64,000 nucleotides of DNA, taken from contig JAPDRO010000005.1 in assembly GCA_030247885.1 (NCBI GenBank), positions 434,001 to 498,000 on the forward strand, given 5' to 3'. Numbering within the stretch: position 1 is the stretch's first letter; each line of letters begins with the position of its first letter. The stretch is from Taxawa tesnikishii (nom. ined.) (taxonomy: Eukaryota; Ascomycota; Dothideomycetes; Dothideales). Of the stretch, positions 22,929-34,087 are shown piece by piece. Both the position numbers and the translations under genes were made by a program. Below the pieces are notes generated by a model. The model was given only the letters and a program-made list of their open reading frames with translations. It was not told where the DNA came from and made no database searches.

Positions 22929-23907
22929 TCAACCGACCGTTGGGAACACTGCTTGCTTTACAAAATTACTTACTCTCGCAAGAAATCTGCGAATGAATGA
23001 AGGACGTGGTTCAGCACTCTGGGTCGCCTCGCCCTTCTCCAACTTCGCGTCGTCAAGTGACCGTACTGCGCCAGCTCCTTCCTTGGACGAGTGTTTTACT
23101 GCGGTGATGGAGCGAACAGCAAGCGAGAATGGTCCTTCCTGGTCACCAAAGAAACTGGAGAAGCAGTCAAATGACCCGTGTGCCACTACAGGGCGACTGT
23201 TTTACACTCACCTCCGCATCATGATACTCATGCGCTTGACATTCTTCAAATCAATCGCACTCGCATCCTTCTTCTCCTTGCCCCTGTATGTAGGCTTGAG
23301 CGCCTTCCAGGGAATAAAGACACGCATGCCCTTCGCCCTTGCCACGGTCTCAGTGCCGAAATCGTACTCGTAGGAGATGGTCGCCTGCTCGCGCCCGTTC
23401 TCGGGATTGCGCGGGAGCAACTCATCCTTCAGGATGAACGTGTAATGCTTGCCTCGTGGCTTTTGTTAGGAATCCCACACACGTGTTCCTGTTTCGGCAT
23501 ACGGGATTAGGAAGACATACCATCCGCTTCGGCGACTTGCACCTCGATCCCCGCGTATGCGGAGAGATCCCAGACCCGATCCTCTCCCGTGGTGCGCTGG
23601 CTCGCAAACCCAGCTCCGCCCAGAGCCTTGATGTCTAGGTCGCCGTGGAAGCGTCCGATGGATTTGGAGTCGGAGCAATCAAAGTACGACTGTCACGGTA
23701 GGATTTAGACCTGCTGAGACATGTTGTTGCCATTGTTGGACACGTGGGGATTTACCTACCTGTGACTTGCCGCCGCGAACGCGGTCGTCGCTCGCGGTCC
23801 AGTCGTCTGCGTTCCAGTGTCTATGACATAGGACGTGTTTTTTAGCATGCTCGTTTCTGAATCGTTTGATGCGGTGTCACTGACTTGCTGCCTCCGAACA
23901 GATCCAT
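22929..23907 (-). CDS. CIA30-domain protein (NADH:ubiquinone oxidoreductase intermediate-associated family)
   Basis: A 239-residue protein in five exons: complement(23885..23907), (23760..23820), (23521..23689), (23212..23452) and (22929..23154), with introns of 57-70 bp. The pieces join as MDLFGGS, HWNADDWTASDDRVRGG, SYFDCSDS, GRFHGDLDIKALGGAGFASQ, GKHYTFILKDE and SIMMRSFFGDQEGPFSL. This is the jelly-roll carbohydrate-binding-like CIA30 fold. CIA30 proper is a mitochondrial complex I assembly factor. This copy has no clear mitochondrial presequence and starts directly in the domain, like the cytosolic fungal CIA30-domain paralogues. The exon total is divisible by three without correction. 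Confidence 0.85.
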
Positions 23908-24496
23908 GGTCGAAAGGTGGGACGTAGCAAACGAAAATCACGTCTTGGGGTTCGCGTTGCATGCACTGTGAGTCCGATGCCAAGAACTGCTCCATCCGCG
24001 TTCGGTTGACGTAGTAGAATCCGACACGACACGCTCGTTCGCTTCTCTCCCCAAACATCATCACGGGCCGATGTTGCAGCGGTCGATACATCAAGCGGTC
24101 GCCTGAAACCTTGTCCCTCAACGTGGAGGTCTTGAATGCATGCACTAGCATCCGAGGCAACGAGCAGCTACGTGCGCGAACTGGGTGAGTGGAAAGAGAA
24201 CGTTTCTTTGACCGAGTTGTCATATTCTTCGTACTAGCAGTAATTGGCCGTTGACAAAACGCTGCCGATGCTGAACACATCTCTCTCTGCTTCCTGTGCT
24301 CGACAGTCTCATTTTCTTATACCAATTACAAGTTCAATCGTAAAGCGAAGGTATCCGGGAGCGCCTTGCTCCTCTCTCGCTTGTCGCTTGCCCAATGTTC
24401 TTCCATGAACGCCGTCTCCCAGATGAGCCTACGCCAGACTCCGCCGAAAGATCAAGAACGCAATCCCTCCACCACCGCGTAGCTACCTGAAACTCG
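23908..24496. other. Intergenic, no gene recognised
   Basis: About 590 bases between the CIA30 start and the 3' end of the bZIP gene. No conserved frame seen. Confidence 0.5.
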
Positions 24497-25489
24497 CTAG
24501 CTCCTCTCGTAAACCTGCAACGGCGGCGTCAAGGGCATCGACGCCGGAGTCCGCGGGTATGTCGTAGAATCCGGAGGTGAACCGGCCACGGAGTGCTCAA
24601 AGGAATCTAAGAGTGGAGGGGTCTGCCAGAGAAGAAGAGTCAGACAATCCGTCCACCACGTATTCGCTTATCTGGACCAGAACTTACCTGAGCTAGAGGC
24701 TCCTGATATACATGCATGTTCGGGATGTCCATGCCAGCCATGGAGGCATAGCTCATGCTGAAAGGGCTGGTTTCATCGTCGCCGTAGAACTCCTGCTTGA
24801 CGGGCCCCATGGTGGGCAGATAATTGCCGTAGCTCTGTTGCAGCAGCGGCGGCAGGTACATTTGATAGGATGAGCATTCGGACGAAGGAGCAGACATGGC
24901 AGCGTACGTCCCACTCGATGGATACGATACTGTGGGCATCAACTCCATCGGTGGGTAGGTCGCATAGGAAAACGGCGGCGGCGAGGTCGACAGCTGGCGC
25001 GTGTACTGATGCGAGAACATGTTCCTCTCCTCGGGTGGAGTTTGGCACTGAGCGTTGCTCAAGAAATCAGGGCTTCGGGCGTGCCCTCGGCGTGGTACGT
25101 TGATTGCATCCTTTGCGGGGCCCGGGCAGGACGCCTTATCTTGTGATGGGAGACCTGACCGGTCCAACTCTTCGTGCTTCTGCTCCGGGGACGCTGAACT
25201 AGACGCCGCTCTGCGCTCCAAATCCTCGAGGCGCTTCTTTAGCTTCTTCCCTGGAGTAAGAATGAGTACAGGTTGCTCCGAAGCCGTCTGCAGGCTGTTA
25301 CTCACTGTAGTTCCTCTGGGCGATCCGGTTCTGGATTCTCCTACGCTCGGCGAGATCTGAGATTTTTGTCCAGTCCTCGTTGGGGTTCGCGCTGGCGCTG
25401 AAGGCACTGCTGGTGTTTTGTGCTGCCGGGTAGTGCTTGTGTGGTACTGGTGGGGTGTATGAATACGAGTAATCCACGTGTCGGTCCAT
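24497..25489 (-). CDS. bZIP transcription factor (fungal AP-1-like basic region)
   Basis: A 290-residue nuclear DNA-binding protein. Exons are complement(25306..25489), (24688..25250) and (24497..24622), with introns of 55 and 65 bp. Splicing the first intron (GTGAGT..CTCCAG) completes the basic region, RRRIQNRIAQRNYRKKLKKR, at about residues 49-68, the NxxAQxxFR-type class with Tyr for Phe. It is followed by LEDLERRA. The leucine zipper is very short, about one to two heptads, before a low-complexity Ser/Pro-rich tail with Tyr- and Pro-rich activation-like segments. The last exon adds a TPPLLDSF..TPASMPLTPP tail. The first intron interrupts the DNA-binding helix, a position commonly seen in fungal bZIPs. 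Confidence 0.9.
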
Positions 25490-25507
25490 GCTGCAGGGTC
25501 GGCGGCC

Positions 25508-25515
25508 TATTTATA
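25508..25515 (-). promoter_or_regulatory. TATA-like box upstream of the bZIP gene
   Basis: TATAAATA on the minus strand, only about 19 bp before the proposed ATG at 25489. The distance is short for a TATA element, so either transcription starts very close to the ATG or the match is coincidental. Confidence 0.3.
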
Positions 25516-26201
25516 GAAAGCTGTCGAACCAAAGAAGTGTCGACGGTGGTGAAAGGTATAGAAGGGCGGTTGAGTGTCGATGTGTCTCGAGGTCTGAGTC
25601 TGTATATGTATTTGCAGTCGGGGGCTGAATGCAGGCCTTGCTAGGGATCGTCGTGCCTTATATCGTCCATCATACGATGAGGGTCAGGCTACCAAGCCGT
25701 ACAGCTTCCTGGGAGCTCAGGATCAAGCCAAGGGCTGCGCTAGGGCCGAAGGCATGCACGGAGAAGCTGCATGCCCGCTTGTAACGCAAGCATGCGGGCG
25801 GGCAAGGCACTGGGCAACTCGTAGACCCTTGCGCGACCGACCAATGCACGAATTTGGCATAAGTATGCTGCGAATGATTAGCTGCCATGGTCGGCTTAGC
25901 AAGAATCGACCCAATCTTAGCCCCGGCGCACGATCAATTTTGGTTCGGTCAGCCAAGCCTGTTGCTATCCCTGTAAGGCTGCGACAGAAACATGGTCGAG
26001 ATGAGTAAAATAGCCAAAGAGGACATCGAAGCTACGCAGACGATTAGATTCTTACGAGCGTGCAGCCACGGCCGTAGAGCTGGCGGTATGCTTGTTGACT
26101 GGGCGTTGTCGGAACGGCGGCTACTGATCCCGCTCAGCGCATTCGAGTGTATCGTATCATACTGAAGCAGCATTCATATGAAACACGCACATGGCAAGCA
26201 G

Positions 26202-26243
26202 GAAGGCAAGCAGCCAAGCAAGCAGACAGGCAGGCAGGCAGGC
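26202..26243 (+). repeat. Simple repeat of AGGC/AAGC units
   Basis: A run of AGGCAAGC-type units ending in four copies of AGGC, in the gene-poor region. Confidence 0.85.
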
Positions 26244-29200
26244 AGTGGTACTCGTACAGCAGACTCACTCGGCCGCAAGTCTCGGATCGGAGCGAGACCT
26301 GCCGGGAGGAGACAGCCAGCCGGCATCTTTCTGCCTCTGCCTCCATCCGCATCCGCGTGGGCTTGCCTCTGCACAGTGCTTCGGCGACGCATGGACGGAC
26401 GCGTTCGCAGCAACAAGCAAATCCTCCGATCTGCCCTTCCCTGCGCGTGTTGTCCATGCCCCAGCCTGGAGGACAGGCGGACATCACTCGCCTGTGTCCT
26501 GCAGCCTTGTTCGCGGCTCATCGGGCATGGGCTGGACAGTGCAGAAGCGCACCTGCAGGTGCCGAATGGGGAACGGATTGCATGGATGCCTATTGGCCGC
26601 CCATCGCCGTTCTGCTCACCGCCGCCGGAGGGAGACGAAACGGCTCGGAAGCGTTGCGCAGGGTGAAGCGAAGGCTGGCAACTGGCGGAGAGAGGAGGAA
26701 GGAGGGAGGAGGGAGTGTCGCAGCGTCGCAGCGTCGCAGCGCTGTCGTGTCGCATGCTTTACCGTAGGGCTGGGCGATTGGGGTGCCGGCAAGGCACCCC
26801 CTGCTCCACGGCTCAATGGTTGATGGTTGATAGTTGGCCGGAAAGCGTTAACTCGTCCCCCGCAATCTGCAACATGCTGATGTAAAATGCCTCTATCTTT
26901 AGACCTCTTTCTCTATTTGCACACCCGCGCAGAGAAGATGGCCGCTGTTGTTCGAGACCCGTCTATCCAAGCGCACAACCGCGAACAGCGCGAATCCACC
27001 ACGCACGCGAAGTAAAGTGCTCTGTCATCACCTTTGCCGACATTGCAATATCTGCCGGTGGATTGCTGGCGGCTTAACTCTCGCCAGCTGAAACACGGAT
27101 CCCGCTGCTCCAGCGATGCTGGAATCTGGCATGTCTATCTCGTCAAAACACGCCCCTGACAGCGTGGTAAAGCGACGTTGCGCCTGCTGCACGTGTTGCG
27201 CCCTGCGATGGTCGCACTCGTTCCCAACTTCCCTCTCCCTCTCCCTGGTAGTCAATCGCGCGGCGCCTCGAATTAAACATCTGACATGTCTCTAAAGTAT
27301 GCAATCCCGCGTCAGCCCTATGCGTCAATTCCACGCCCTGCCTGTGTAATACCCTTCTAGAATATGCTTGTTTGGCTTACTTGTGCGTGCATCTAACCCT
27401 GCTCATGATCGCCGTATATGCGTAGAAGGCGTAAACGGCGCTTAACCTCGGGTGGAAGTCGCCGATGTTGTACTGTTGTACATTTGCGCGAACTGCTCTA
27501 TGAGCATTTCACAATGCGAAGACGCCTTTCGACCTCTTTCCTAATGCGGTACCAGCTCGGCCAAAGCAAATACATGCGGGCGGGCTGTGTCGTAGTGTAG
27601 TGTATGCAGTGTGGCGCCCCGGCTGTCGGCTGGCGTATCAACGACTCACCGCGAGTCTGGGGGGCCCAGTCACCAAACAACACCTGGAACACGAAGCTGC
27701 AACACGGTCCGCTTGTTCACTAAACGCCCTGAGCCGGCGATTCCGGTCCGGCTGCGGCCTCACGACAAACGTCACACCTGCCAAACTCGGTGAACCCCAT
27801 GGCATTCCGTCTTCTTGATACCGCGACACTGCGTCCATTAACCAACATTTGCTGGCAACAACCCTACAAGATCCGTGCTTTTGGCTATTTGCATTGCTGA
27901 CCTAAACCAGATACAGAGAAAGGTGAGAACTCTCGCTTACCTTCTAGTTAACTCGAAAAAGCCTCGACTTCACCGCACTGGCGTCTCTTCCTTCGTTGCA
28001 TTTCTATGCAATGAGCAAAATCTATACCCTCAAACCGGACGAAGCACTAAGCTGTTGCCTGGATATGGGTCAGTCGTGACACCAACAATCGAGGGTTGAG
28101 CAGGTTAAGTTCCGGCCATAGGCTTTTGCGGACCTACTTGCCTCTAGTACCCTATAATGACGATCCAAGGATAACCGATTATGCACCTGGTCTGTCCGAA
28201 CTCACCCACTCCGACAACGCTCAACATCTTCCCTGCCCAACGACTCCGTTACCGAGAGCAGCCTACTGTTCCAAAAGCCCTGTCATGAGGCGTATGGTCT
28301 TAGCAGTCGTCAGCCTCATGGAGCGGGCCTGCCAATGCAGAACCCTTCATTGTATGCGGACAAAGTGCTCTGGGAATCTCTATCGGCAAATAGCTCAATG
28401 CGGTAGCGATGGCCTCAGTACTGATGTGCAATAATCAACCCCTTTGCTACGATCTTGGCAGTAAGACCCCCTGATCGGACGGGGAAGCTGAAACGTGTGG
28501 GAACGTTTTTCGATGCATGAACACAGTATAACGAGCGGTTCTGCATTGGCCGGTCAATCCTATTGCCGTATCACGGTTTTTTTCGCCAATTGTTAGACGG
28601 AGGCCCACCAGCACCGAGCTTATGTCGGTCCAGGTCCTCGCTCTGACCCTTCAGCTGCCGTCCTCACGTCTCCGCTCCTATCTTTGATGTTCGAATACAG
28701 TTAACAGTGTGAGCATCCTATCTCGCTGCCCAGAGCACCGGGATTCTCAGCCGTTGCACCGTGCCGGCTGAGCCATGTGGGCCCGTGCTGGTTCTAGAGC
28801 TAAGTAGGGTACTCGAGGAGGATGCTGATTAAAGAAGATCTGACTGGAGCTGATCCCCATATAGGGAAGCAATCATTGGACCGGCCAGCGGGCGTCTGTG
28901 CAACAGCGCGGCCATGACAGGGTATGCGCGACGCGTCGCGGGTTGATCACGGTCGATGTTAATACATGCCGTATATCACCTCCGCATCTGCCAAAGATTT
29001 CTAACCGTCCTCCCCTCTTGTCGAGAGCGACGCCTCGCAATAAAGGGGTACCACAACACCTTACGAGAATCCCGTTCCAGACTTCCTGGGCGCGATCAAC
29101 GGACGCGTAGGCTTGCGGTATGGGTGGATACGAGGGGTCATTTGCGCAAGATCCAATCAAACGCCTGCTTCTGCGCCTGCCTGAAATTGTGACAGGTCGC

Positions 29201-29566
29201 AAGCGCAGATGTTCTTCATATTCCTTCCTGTCTGCGCACACCCTCCTGGTCTGCTGCACATCTCATGCTCGCTAATCTGCTCTGAAGACAGCTTCCTCTT
29301 GCACCATCGCTCTAGGCTTGTCTGAATACAGTGCAGTTTGCCCTGAGTCCGCAAACCTCCTACGATGTGGAGACAGCAAGGGTGCGGATCTAGACGGCTC
29401 GAGCAGCGACTGTCTCAATGGGCCCGGACGATGGCAAGCGGACCGCCTGCGGCTAATCTCTAACCTCCTACCCCCAACAATGTGAGGCATCCTCAAGTGG
29501 ACACGATTGCACGAATACGGACCGGCTGTGAAAGACTGAAACTCCAGGTACAAGCGGAGACTTGCG

Positions 29567-30636
29567 TTATTCGCATTCTATGTGAACCAATGCGCCCTTG
29601 GCCTTCAAACCGACAAAATACAACACGTGTTCGTTGAACATCCAGACGCCGTCCTTCACAAAGTTGAAGTTGGCGGTCATGTTGCCAACAATGATCTTGC
29701 CGACCAGAGTGCCCTGCGGGTCCCACACATGCACACCATCACCACAGCCAGAGTATACATAACCGTTTGCGTCGCATTTGATTCCGTCAGGAACTCCGTT
29801 ATCGCAGAAAGCGAACGTTCGCCTGTTCTGCAGCACGCAGCCATTGACAACATCGTACACATATATGGTCGACGGTTTCCGGGGTCGAAGGAGAACTGAT
29901 GACCGTCTCCCGGCCCGTTGTGAGCTTGGATGGCTCCTGTATCCGTCACGTAGAGCTTCTTGTACTGAGGATCGAAGCAAAGGCCGTTACACATCTCGAA
30001 GCCGTCTGCAACGACCCAGCATTCGTGAGTCGATGGCCGGAACCGATACACCTGACATGGCAACTGCGGGGCTGGCCGGAACGCTTGCTCATATCCGTAG
30101 GTTGGGTCGGTGAACCAGATGTCTCCAGTCTTGTGGTGGATGACAACATCGTTGATGGAGTTGAATTCGCGGCCTTGGAAGTTGTTGATGAGCACTTCGG
30201 ACTTCTCGGTCACAGGGTCGACGAGAACAAGGCTGGACGGTGTTGACTTGTCGCCCTGCGAGCAGTACAACACCTTATCTTGGTAGTTGCACGCTCCATT
30301 CGCTTGCACCACGTCCGGATAATCGAGTTTCTTTATGGCGTGCGTGCCGGAGTCTATGGCATAGAGGTCCACGGGATCGCAAGTTTGAAAGTTTGCCGTG
30401 AAGTAGACGGAGTTGGTTCTTTTTATGTACAAGCCAGCTTCATGTGCGAATTGGTAGTCGCGCTGCTCGATGCGTTTGATTTTGGGAGAATTTCCGAGGA
30501 TGTCTTTTGCGAAGCGTTCGTCATAAACGCAGAAACATGGGCCGCTGGTGCTGAAGGAGCGCGCATAGGCCGCGTCTTTGGCAGCGCGAGCTCGGTCCAC
30601 CCGGACAATGTTCGTCCACTCTGAGGCTGAAGCCAT
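29567..30636 (-). CDS. SMP-30/gluconolactonase-like calcium-dependent lactone hydrolase; one frame break
   Basis: A six-bladed beta-propeller enzyme of the SMP-30/LRE-like family, expected to hydrolyse sugar-acid lactones. Visible motifs include ANGACNYQDKVLYCSQGD, the metal-binding EFNSINDVVIHHKTGDIWFTDP (the Asn-Asp pair typical of the family), GFEMCNGLCFDPQYKKLYVTDTG and VPDGIKCDANGYVYSGCGDG. The frame breaks at the G4 run 29881..29884 (coding C4): SFDP must continue as RKPSTIYVYDVV, and one added C gives 356 residues from ATG 30636. The open frame continues upstream to an ATG at 30951 and includes a hydrophobic stretch (IGIGVLILVVPLVYKVL), so a membrane-anchored 461-residue form is possible. 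The start is therefore uncertain. It is divergent to a sugar transporter. Confidence 0.82.
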
Positions 30637-31110
30637 TGACGTCTGCTTCCACTCGATACTGATTGCTGGTGGCAGGGAGAAGAAAACTTGCGTCAGAGGA
30701 CGAGGAAAACGCAAGACTTTGTATACAAGAGGGACAACCAGAATAAGCACGCCGATGCCAATACAAGACTGCTGTTGACGCAGCGAAGCAGAACTACAAG
30801 CCGGCTTTGACGATTGATGGATGCTGTGGAAATAACGACAGCTGTACCTGAAGAAACAAGCCTCGGCCAAGAGATCTTGGTTTCTCCCCGACGTTGACGC
30901 TATAACCCGCACCCCCGCCTCCACGCGCTCTATTCCCTCCAGATGGCCCACATCGACTCACTACCCGGAGTGAAGATGCCGGAGGGGTTTGATGGTCTGT
31001 TAGTCGAGCAGAGACGCATATATAAAATGGCGGTGATCACGCTTCGTCTTCCGGCGCTCTCTGGCACAATCCATTCTCGCAGGATTAGTCCCTAAAACTG
31101 CACCTTCACA
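30637..31110. promoter_or_regulatory. Shared divergent promoter region (lactonase / sugar transporter)
   Basis: Four hundred and seventy-four bases between the two proposed start codons, shorter if the lactonase starts at 30951. It should carry control elements for both genes. The only element I can point to is a TATA box facing the transporter. Confidence 0.5.
31019..31027 (+). promoter_or_regulatory. TATA box of the sugar transporter gene
   Basis: TATATAAAA on the plus strand, 84 bp upstream of ATG 31111. The spacing fits a fungal TATA promoter with a short 5' leader, which suggests regulated expression. Confidence 0.5.
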
Positions 31111-32957
31111 ATGGCTCGCTCTCCTACTTTCATGGGCCTCAAGGGTCAGAAGCTTGTGTATGCAGTGACGTTCTGTTGCTCCATTGGCTTCCTTCTATTT
31201 GGTACTGACCGCCCTTGTCGCCCTCAAAGCAATACGCTGTACTGACAAGATAACAGGATATGATCTTGGGTTCATGGGAGGGTTGACAACTTCGCCAGAG
31301 TTCCTGGGTGTCTTCAACAACCCGAACTCATCGCTTCTGGGCTTCCTCGTATCCTCATATGAAGTCGGTGCACTCTGCGGCGCGCTCTTCCAGTTTCTGA
31401 TCGGTAAGTCTAAGAGATAGAACGTCTCGACTTTGGTTAACGCGTCCTGTAAGGCGACAAATTTGGTCGAAAGACGAACAACTTCGCCGGTGCAGTTGTT
31501 GTAGCTGTTGGGGCCGCGCTCCAATGCTCGTCCTACAGTCTCGCTCAATTCCTCGTCGGCAGGCTGGTTTCGGGGTTCGGATTGGGAACAATGACGACCG
31601 TGATTCCGATCTGGCTCACAGAGTGCGCTACGCCCAAGTCTCGCGGTCGCATGATGGCCATGCAGCTCTCGAACCTCATCATGGGGCTGATTGTTGCCAA
31701 CTGGCTCGATTACGGCATGGCGTCTTACTCCGGATCCATCCAATGGCGGTTTCCGTGCGCATTTCAGATCATCTTCTGCATCATCGTCTTGCTCCTGATA
31801 CCTTGGTTGCCAGAGAGCCCACGCTACCTCTGCGCCGTCGGCCAGTTGGAACGAGCAAACACCGCCCTGGCAGCTCTGCGCGGCGGACACCCGGACACCC
31901 CGAGATCGTCGAGGAGATCAAGGAGATCCAGTACGCGCTCGCAATCGAGGCCGAGGAAGCTGGCTCATGGAGCGATTGCTTCAAAGACAATGGCATTAGC
32001 GGCTGGCAACGAGTTTTGATCGCCTTTTCTGCAAACTTCTTTCAACAGCTGTCGGGTGTCAATGTCATGTCGTCGCTGGGTCCGTATGTCTTCCAAGAAT
32101 CCATTGGCATGAGCAGGTACGATGCGCTCCTCGTGTCCGGCGGTCTGCAAGTCTTCTACTTCCTTAGTAGTTTGATTCCCTGGTATGCGGTGGACCGTGT
32201 CGGCCGCAGGCGCTTGTTCATGATTGGATCGGCCGGCATGGGTATCTGCATGACGCTGTCTGCAATCTTTGTCGGTGTGGGAACTCGTGGCTTGGGATAC
32301 GCTGCTGCTGTGGTACTCTACCTCTTCCAGACGTTCTTCACTTTGGGCTGGCAGTCCAATATGGTATGTTTGTCACTACCTGAAATGGTAATAGTACTGA
32401 CATGATGGTAGTGGGTATATCCTTCCGAGCTCTTACCATTGAAGTTGAGGTTTGTTCACAAGTCTGTCACTCATTTTTGACCGCAAACAACTGACGCTTC
32501 ACAGACTCCGCGGCGGTGCGCTCGCAGTCGTCTCGCAGTGGCTTTTCACCTTCCTTGTGGTCGAGATCACCCCGTGATGATCACAAACATCAACTACAAG
32601 TCGTACATTGTCTTCGCCGTCATAAACTTCGTCACAATCCCCTGCGTTTACTTCTTTTACCCGGTGTGTAACCCCTGCAACACTGTCCTCATCTCTACAA
32701 GCTAGCTATATGACAGACTAACGACATTGCAGGAGACATGCGGTCTGCCTCTCGAGGCGGTGGACCTTCTATTCGCTGACCGGAATGGCACGAGGCCATC
32801 ACTTTTCAAGGTGGCGAAGGATTCTGCGAATAGGGAGTATATCGCGGAGATTGAGCGTCAGCTACAAGCTCGTGCTGCGCTGAGGGCGGAGCACGAGGGT
32901 ATCATCGGCAATGAAAAGGGCGGAGCGGAGATGCTGGAATACAAGGTGAATGTATGA
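31111..32957 (+). CDS. MFS sugar-type transporter; two frame breaks
   Basis: A 12-TM sugar/H+ symporter of the fungal sugar porter family. Six exons: 31111..31201, 31257..31403, 31454..32363, 32412..32449, 32505..32663 and 32733..32957, with introns of 48-69 bp. Motifs are FGYDLGFMGG in TM1, GDKFGRK after TM2, VPIWLTECA-like VIPIWLTECATPKSRGRMM, PWLPESPRYL before the central loop and VDRVGRR after TM8. Frame breaks lie at the C4 run 31898..31901 (HPDTP must continue as EIVEEIKEIQ) and the C4 run 32570..32573 (VEITP must continue as VMITNINYKSYIVFAVINF). Each needs one C, giving 523 residues. The C terminus is LFADRN followed by a charged tail. Its divergent neighbour suggests a sugar or sugar-acid substrate. 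Confidence 0.88.
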
Positions 32958-33221
32958 CAAGCTTTATTGCGTTACGTAGCGGCAGACGAAACGATATCAG
33001 ACGTCAGTGTATTTGGAGGAGTCAGTACTTAACGTCAACTACTTACTACAATGCCTCCTTACGGTAGCGCCTTGCGTATCGAGTCGGCAGCTGCGCGATA
33101 GGGTTGCCTCTCTATTGGTCGCCTCTTCAGAAGGTAGTATCTATAGTAGTTCTTGATGGACCCGTGAAATACGCCAAGAATCCAGACGATATTCTGACCC
33201 TACGAGGTGTTTCGCCTGCTG

Positions 33222-33529
33222 CTAGCGAGGCGACCGTAGCTCCTTGATGACTTTCTGAATGGGCGCATTCATGTCAGGGCCGCGTACTTTGAGGCTGAAT
33301 GCGTTTGCAGAACGCTTACCACTAGGGCCTCCGGGTTGACGCCATTCTCGATCAGCGAGACGCAATAGGAGAGAGACTGACGGTCTAGACCCGTGTTCTT
33401 CGAAGATTGTCAAATGTCCGCTTTAGATGTGGGATCTCCTGAGCGACATACCAGCAAGGTTGATATCTCGTTCAGAATGTCAATGGTCTCGCGCGCTGCT
33501 TTGCGTTTGGAGTCGTCGGCTGGAGGCAT
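33222..33529 (-). CDS. MZT1: Mitotic-spindle organizing protein 1 (MOZART1 homologue)
   Basis: A 62-residue protein in three exons: complement(33452..33529), (33320..33397) and (33222..33254), with introns of 54 and 65 bp. The joined sequence runs [52 protein letters not shown], which matches the GCP-binding MOZART1 helix bundle along its whole length. The protein binds gamma-tubulin complex proteins and helps recruit gamma-tubulin complexes to spindle pole bodies and microtubule-organising centres. Both splice junctions fall between codons. The gene is too small and split to be seen as a long open frame. Confidence 0.93.
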
Positions 33530-34087
33530 GGTGCTAACGTCGTGACGCGATCAAGACACACTGGCAATAGTATGTTCTCTTGTGCTCGGCAAATTTGTGT
33601 TCTCGAGAGAGAGGAGAGGAGAGAAGAGGAGAGAAGAGGATGGAATAGTTGGAGGAGTGGTCAAGCGAGCGGCTGCGCGTACTATGCAAACAAGCGTCTT
33701 TGTTCCCTCTCTAACGAAAACACGAACGGACTCTGAAGCGCAAGCACAGACCAAATATACGCTATGCACTGGCTGCTAGCAATGTCCCGAATGCGGGTAG
33801 TATCAACCAAGTGAGATAACAACAGTGGTCTTGTTTACCGGAGCCAAGCGGTTGTGGGCTATAGCCTACGGGCTACAGGCTACGGGCGGTGAGTGCATGA
33901 CTCGCGTTCTGCCAGCCCAAGCTCATCCATATGAACGTGTGCATTGCCGTCACACCTCCGACTCCCACATACTGCACCCACTCGATCGTTCTCTGATACA
34001 GCGAAGCATTGCACGAGCTCATACCAGAGATCAGCTTGTATACGAACACGCTTCAAGAACACACTTTAAACCCTCACGCCCTCCACC
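33530..34087. other. Divergent promoter region of MZT1 and CSN5
   Basis: About 560 bases. A GAGA/GAGG purine-rich simple repeat occupies 33606..33639, close to the MZT1 start. No gene recognised. Confidence 0.55.
33606..33639 (+). repeat. Purine-rich simple repeat (GAGAGG/AGAGAAGAGG)
   Basis: Short purine-only units repeated for about 34 bp, about 80 bp upstream of the MZT1 start codon. Confidence 0.85.

Larger units (their letters stand above)
25490..29566. other. Gene-poor region of about 4 kb
   Basis: No conserved coding region recognised on either strand. Overlapping frames of about 160-210 codons at 26147..26823 exist on both strands at once, which points to GC-driven chance openness rather than a gene. 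A GGCA/AGCA-type simple repeat lies at 26202..26243. The remainder (27-29.5 kb) has only short frames. I cannot tell whether it holds a diverged element, a non-coding RNA, or nothing. Confidence 0.5.

Noticed and set aside
26147-26823. Several 160-210-codon frames on both strands
   Set aside because: Three or four frames are open simultaneously in GC-rich repeat-bearing DNA, and none shows protein-like features.
9253-32573. Mass pseudogenisation of transporters and glycosyltransferase-like genes
   Set aside because: The breaks are all single-base deficits in homopolymers, without stop substitutions or deletions, and the corrected proteins are well conserved. Sequence error fits better.
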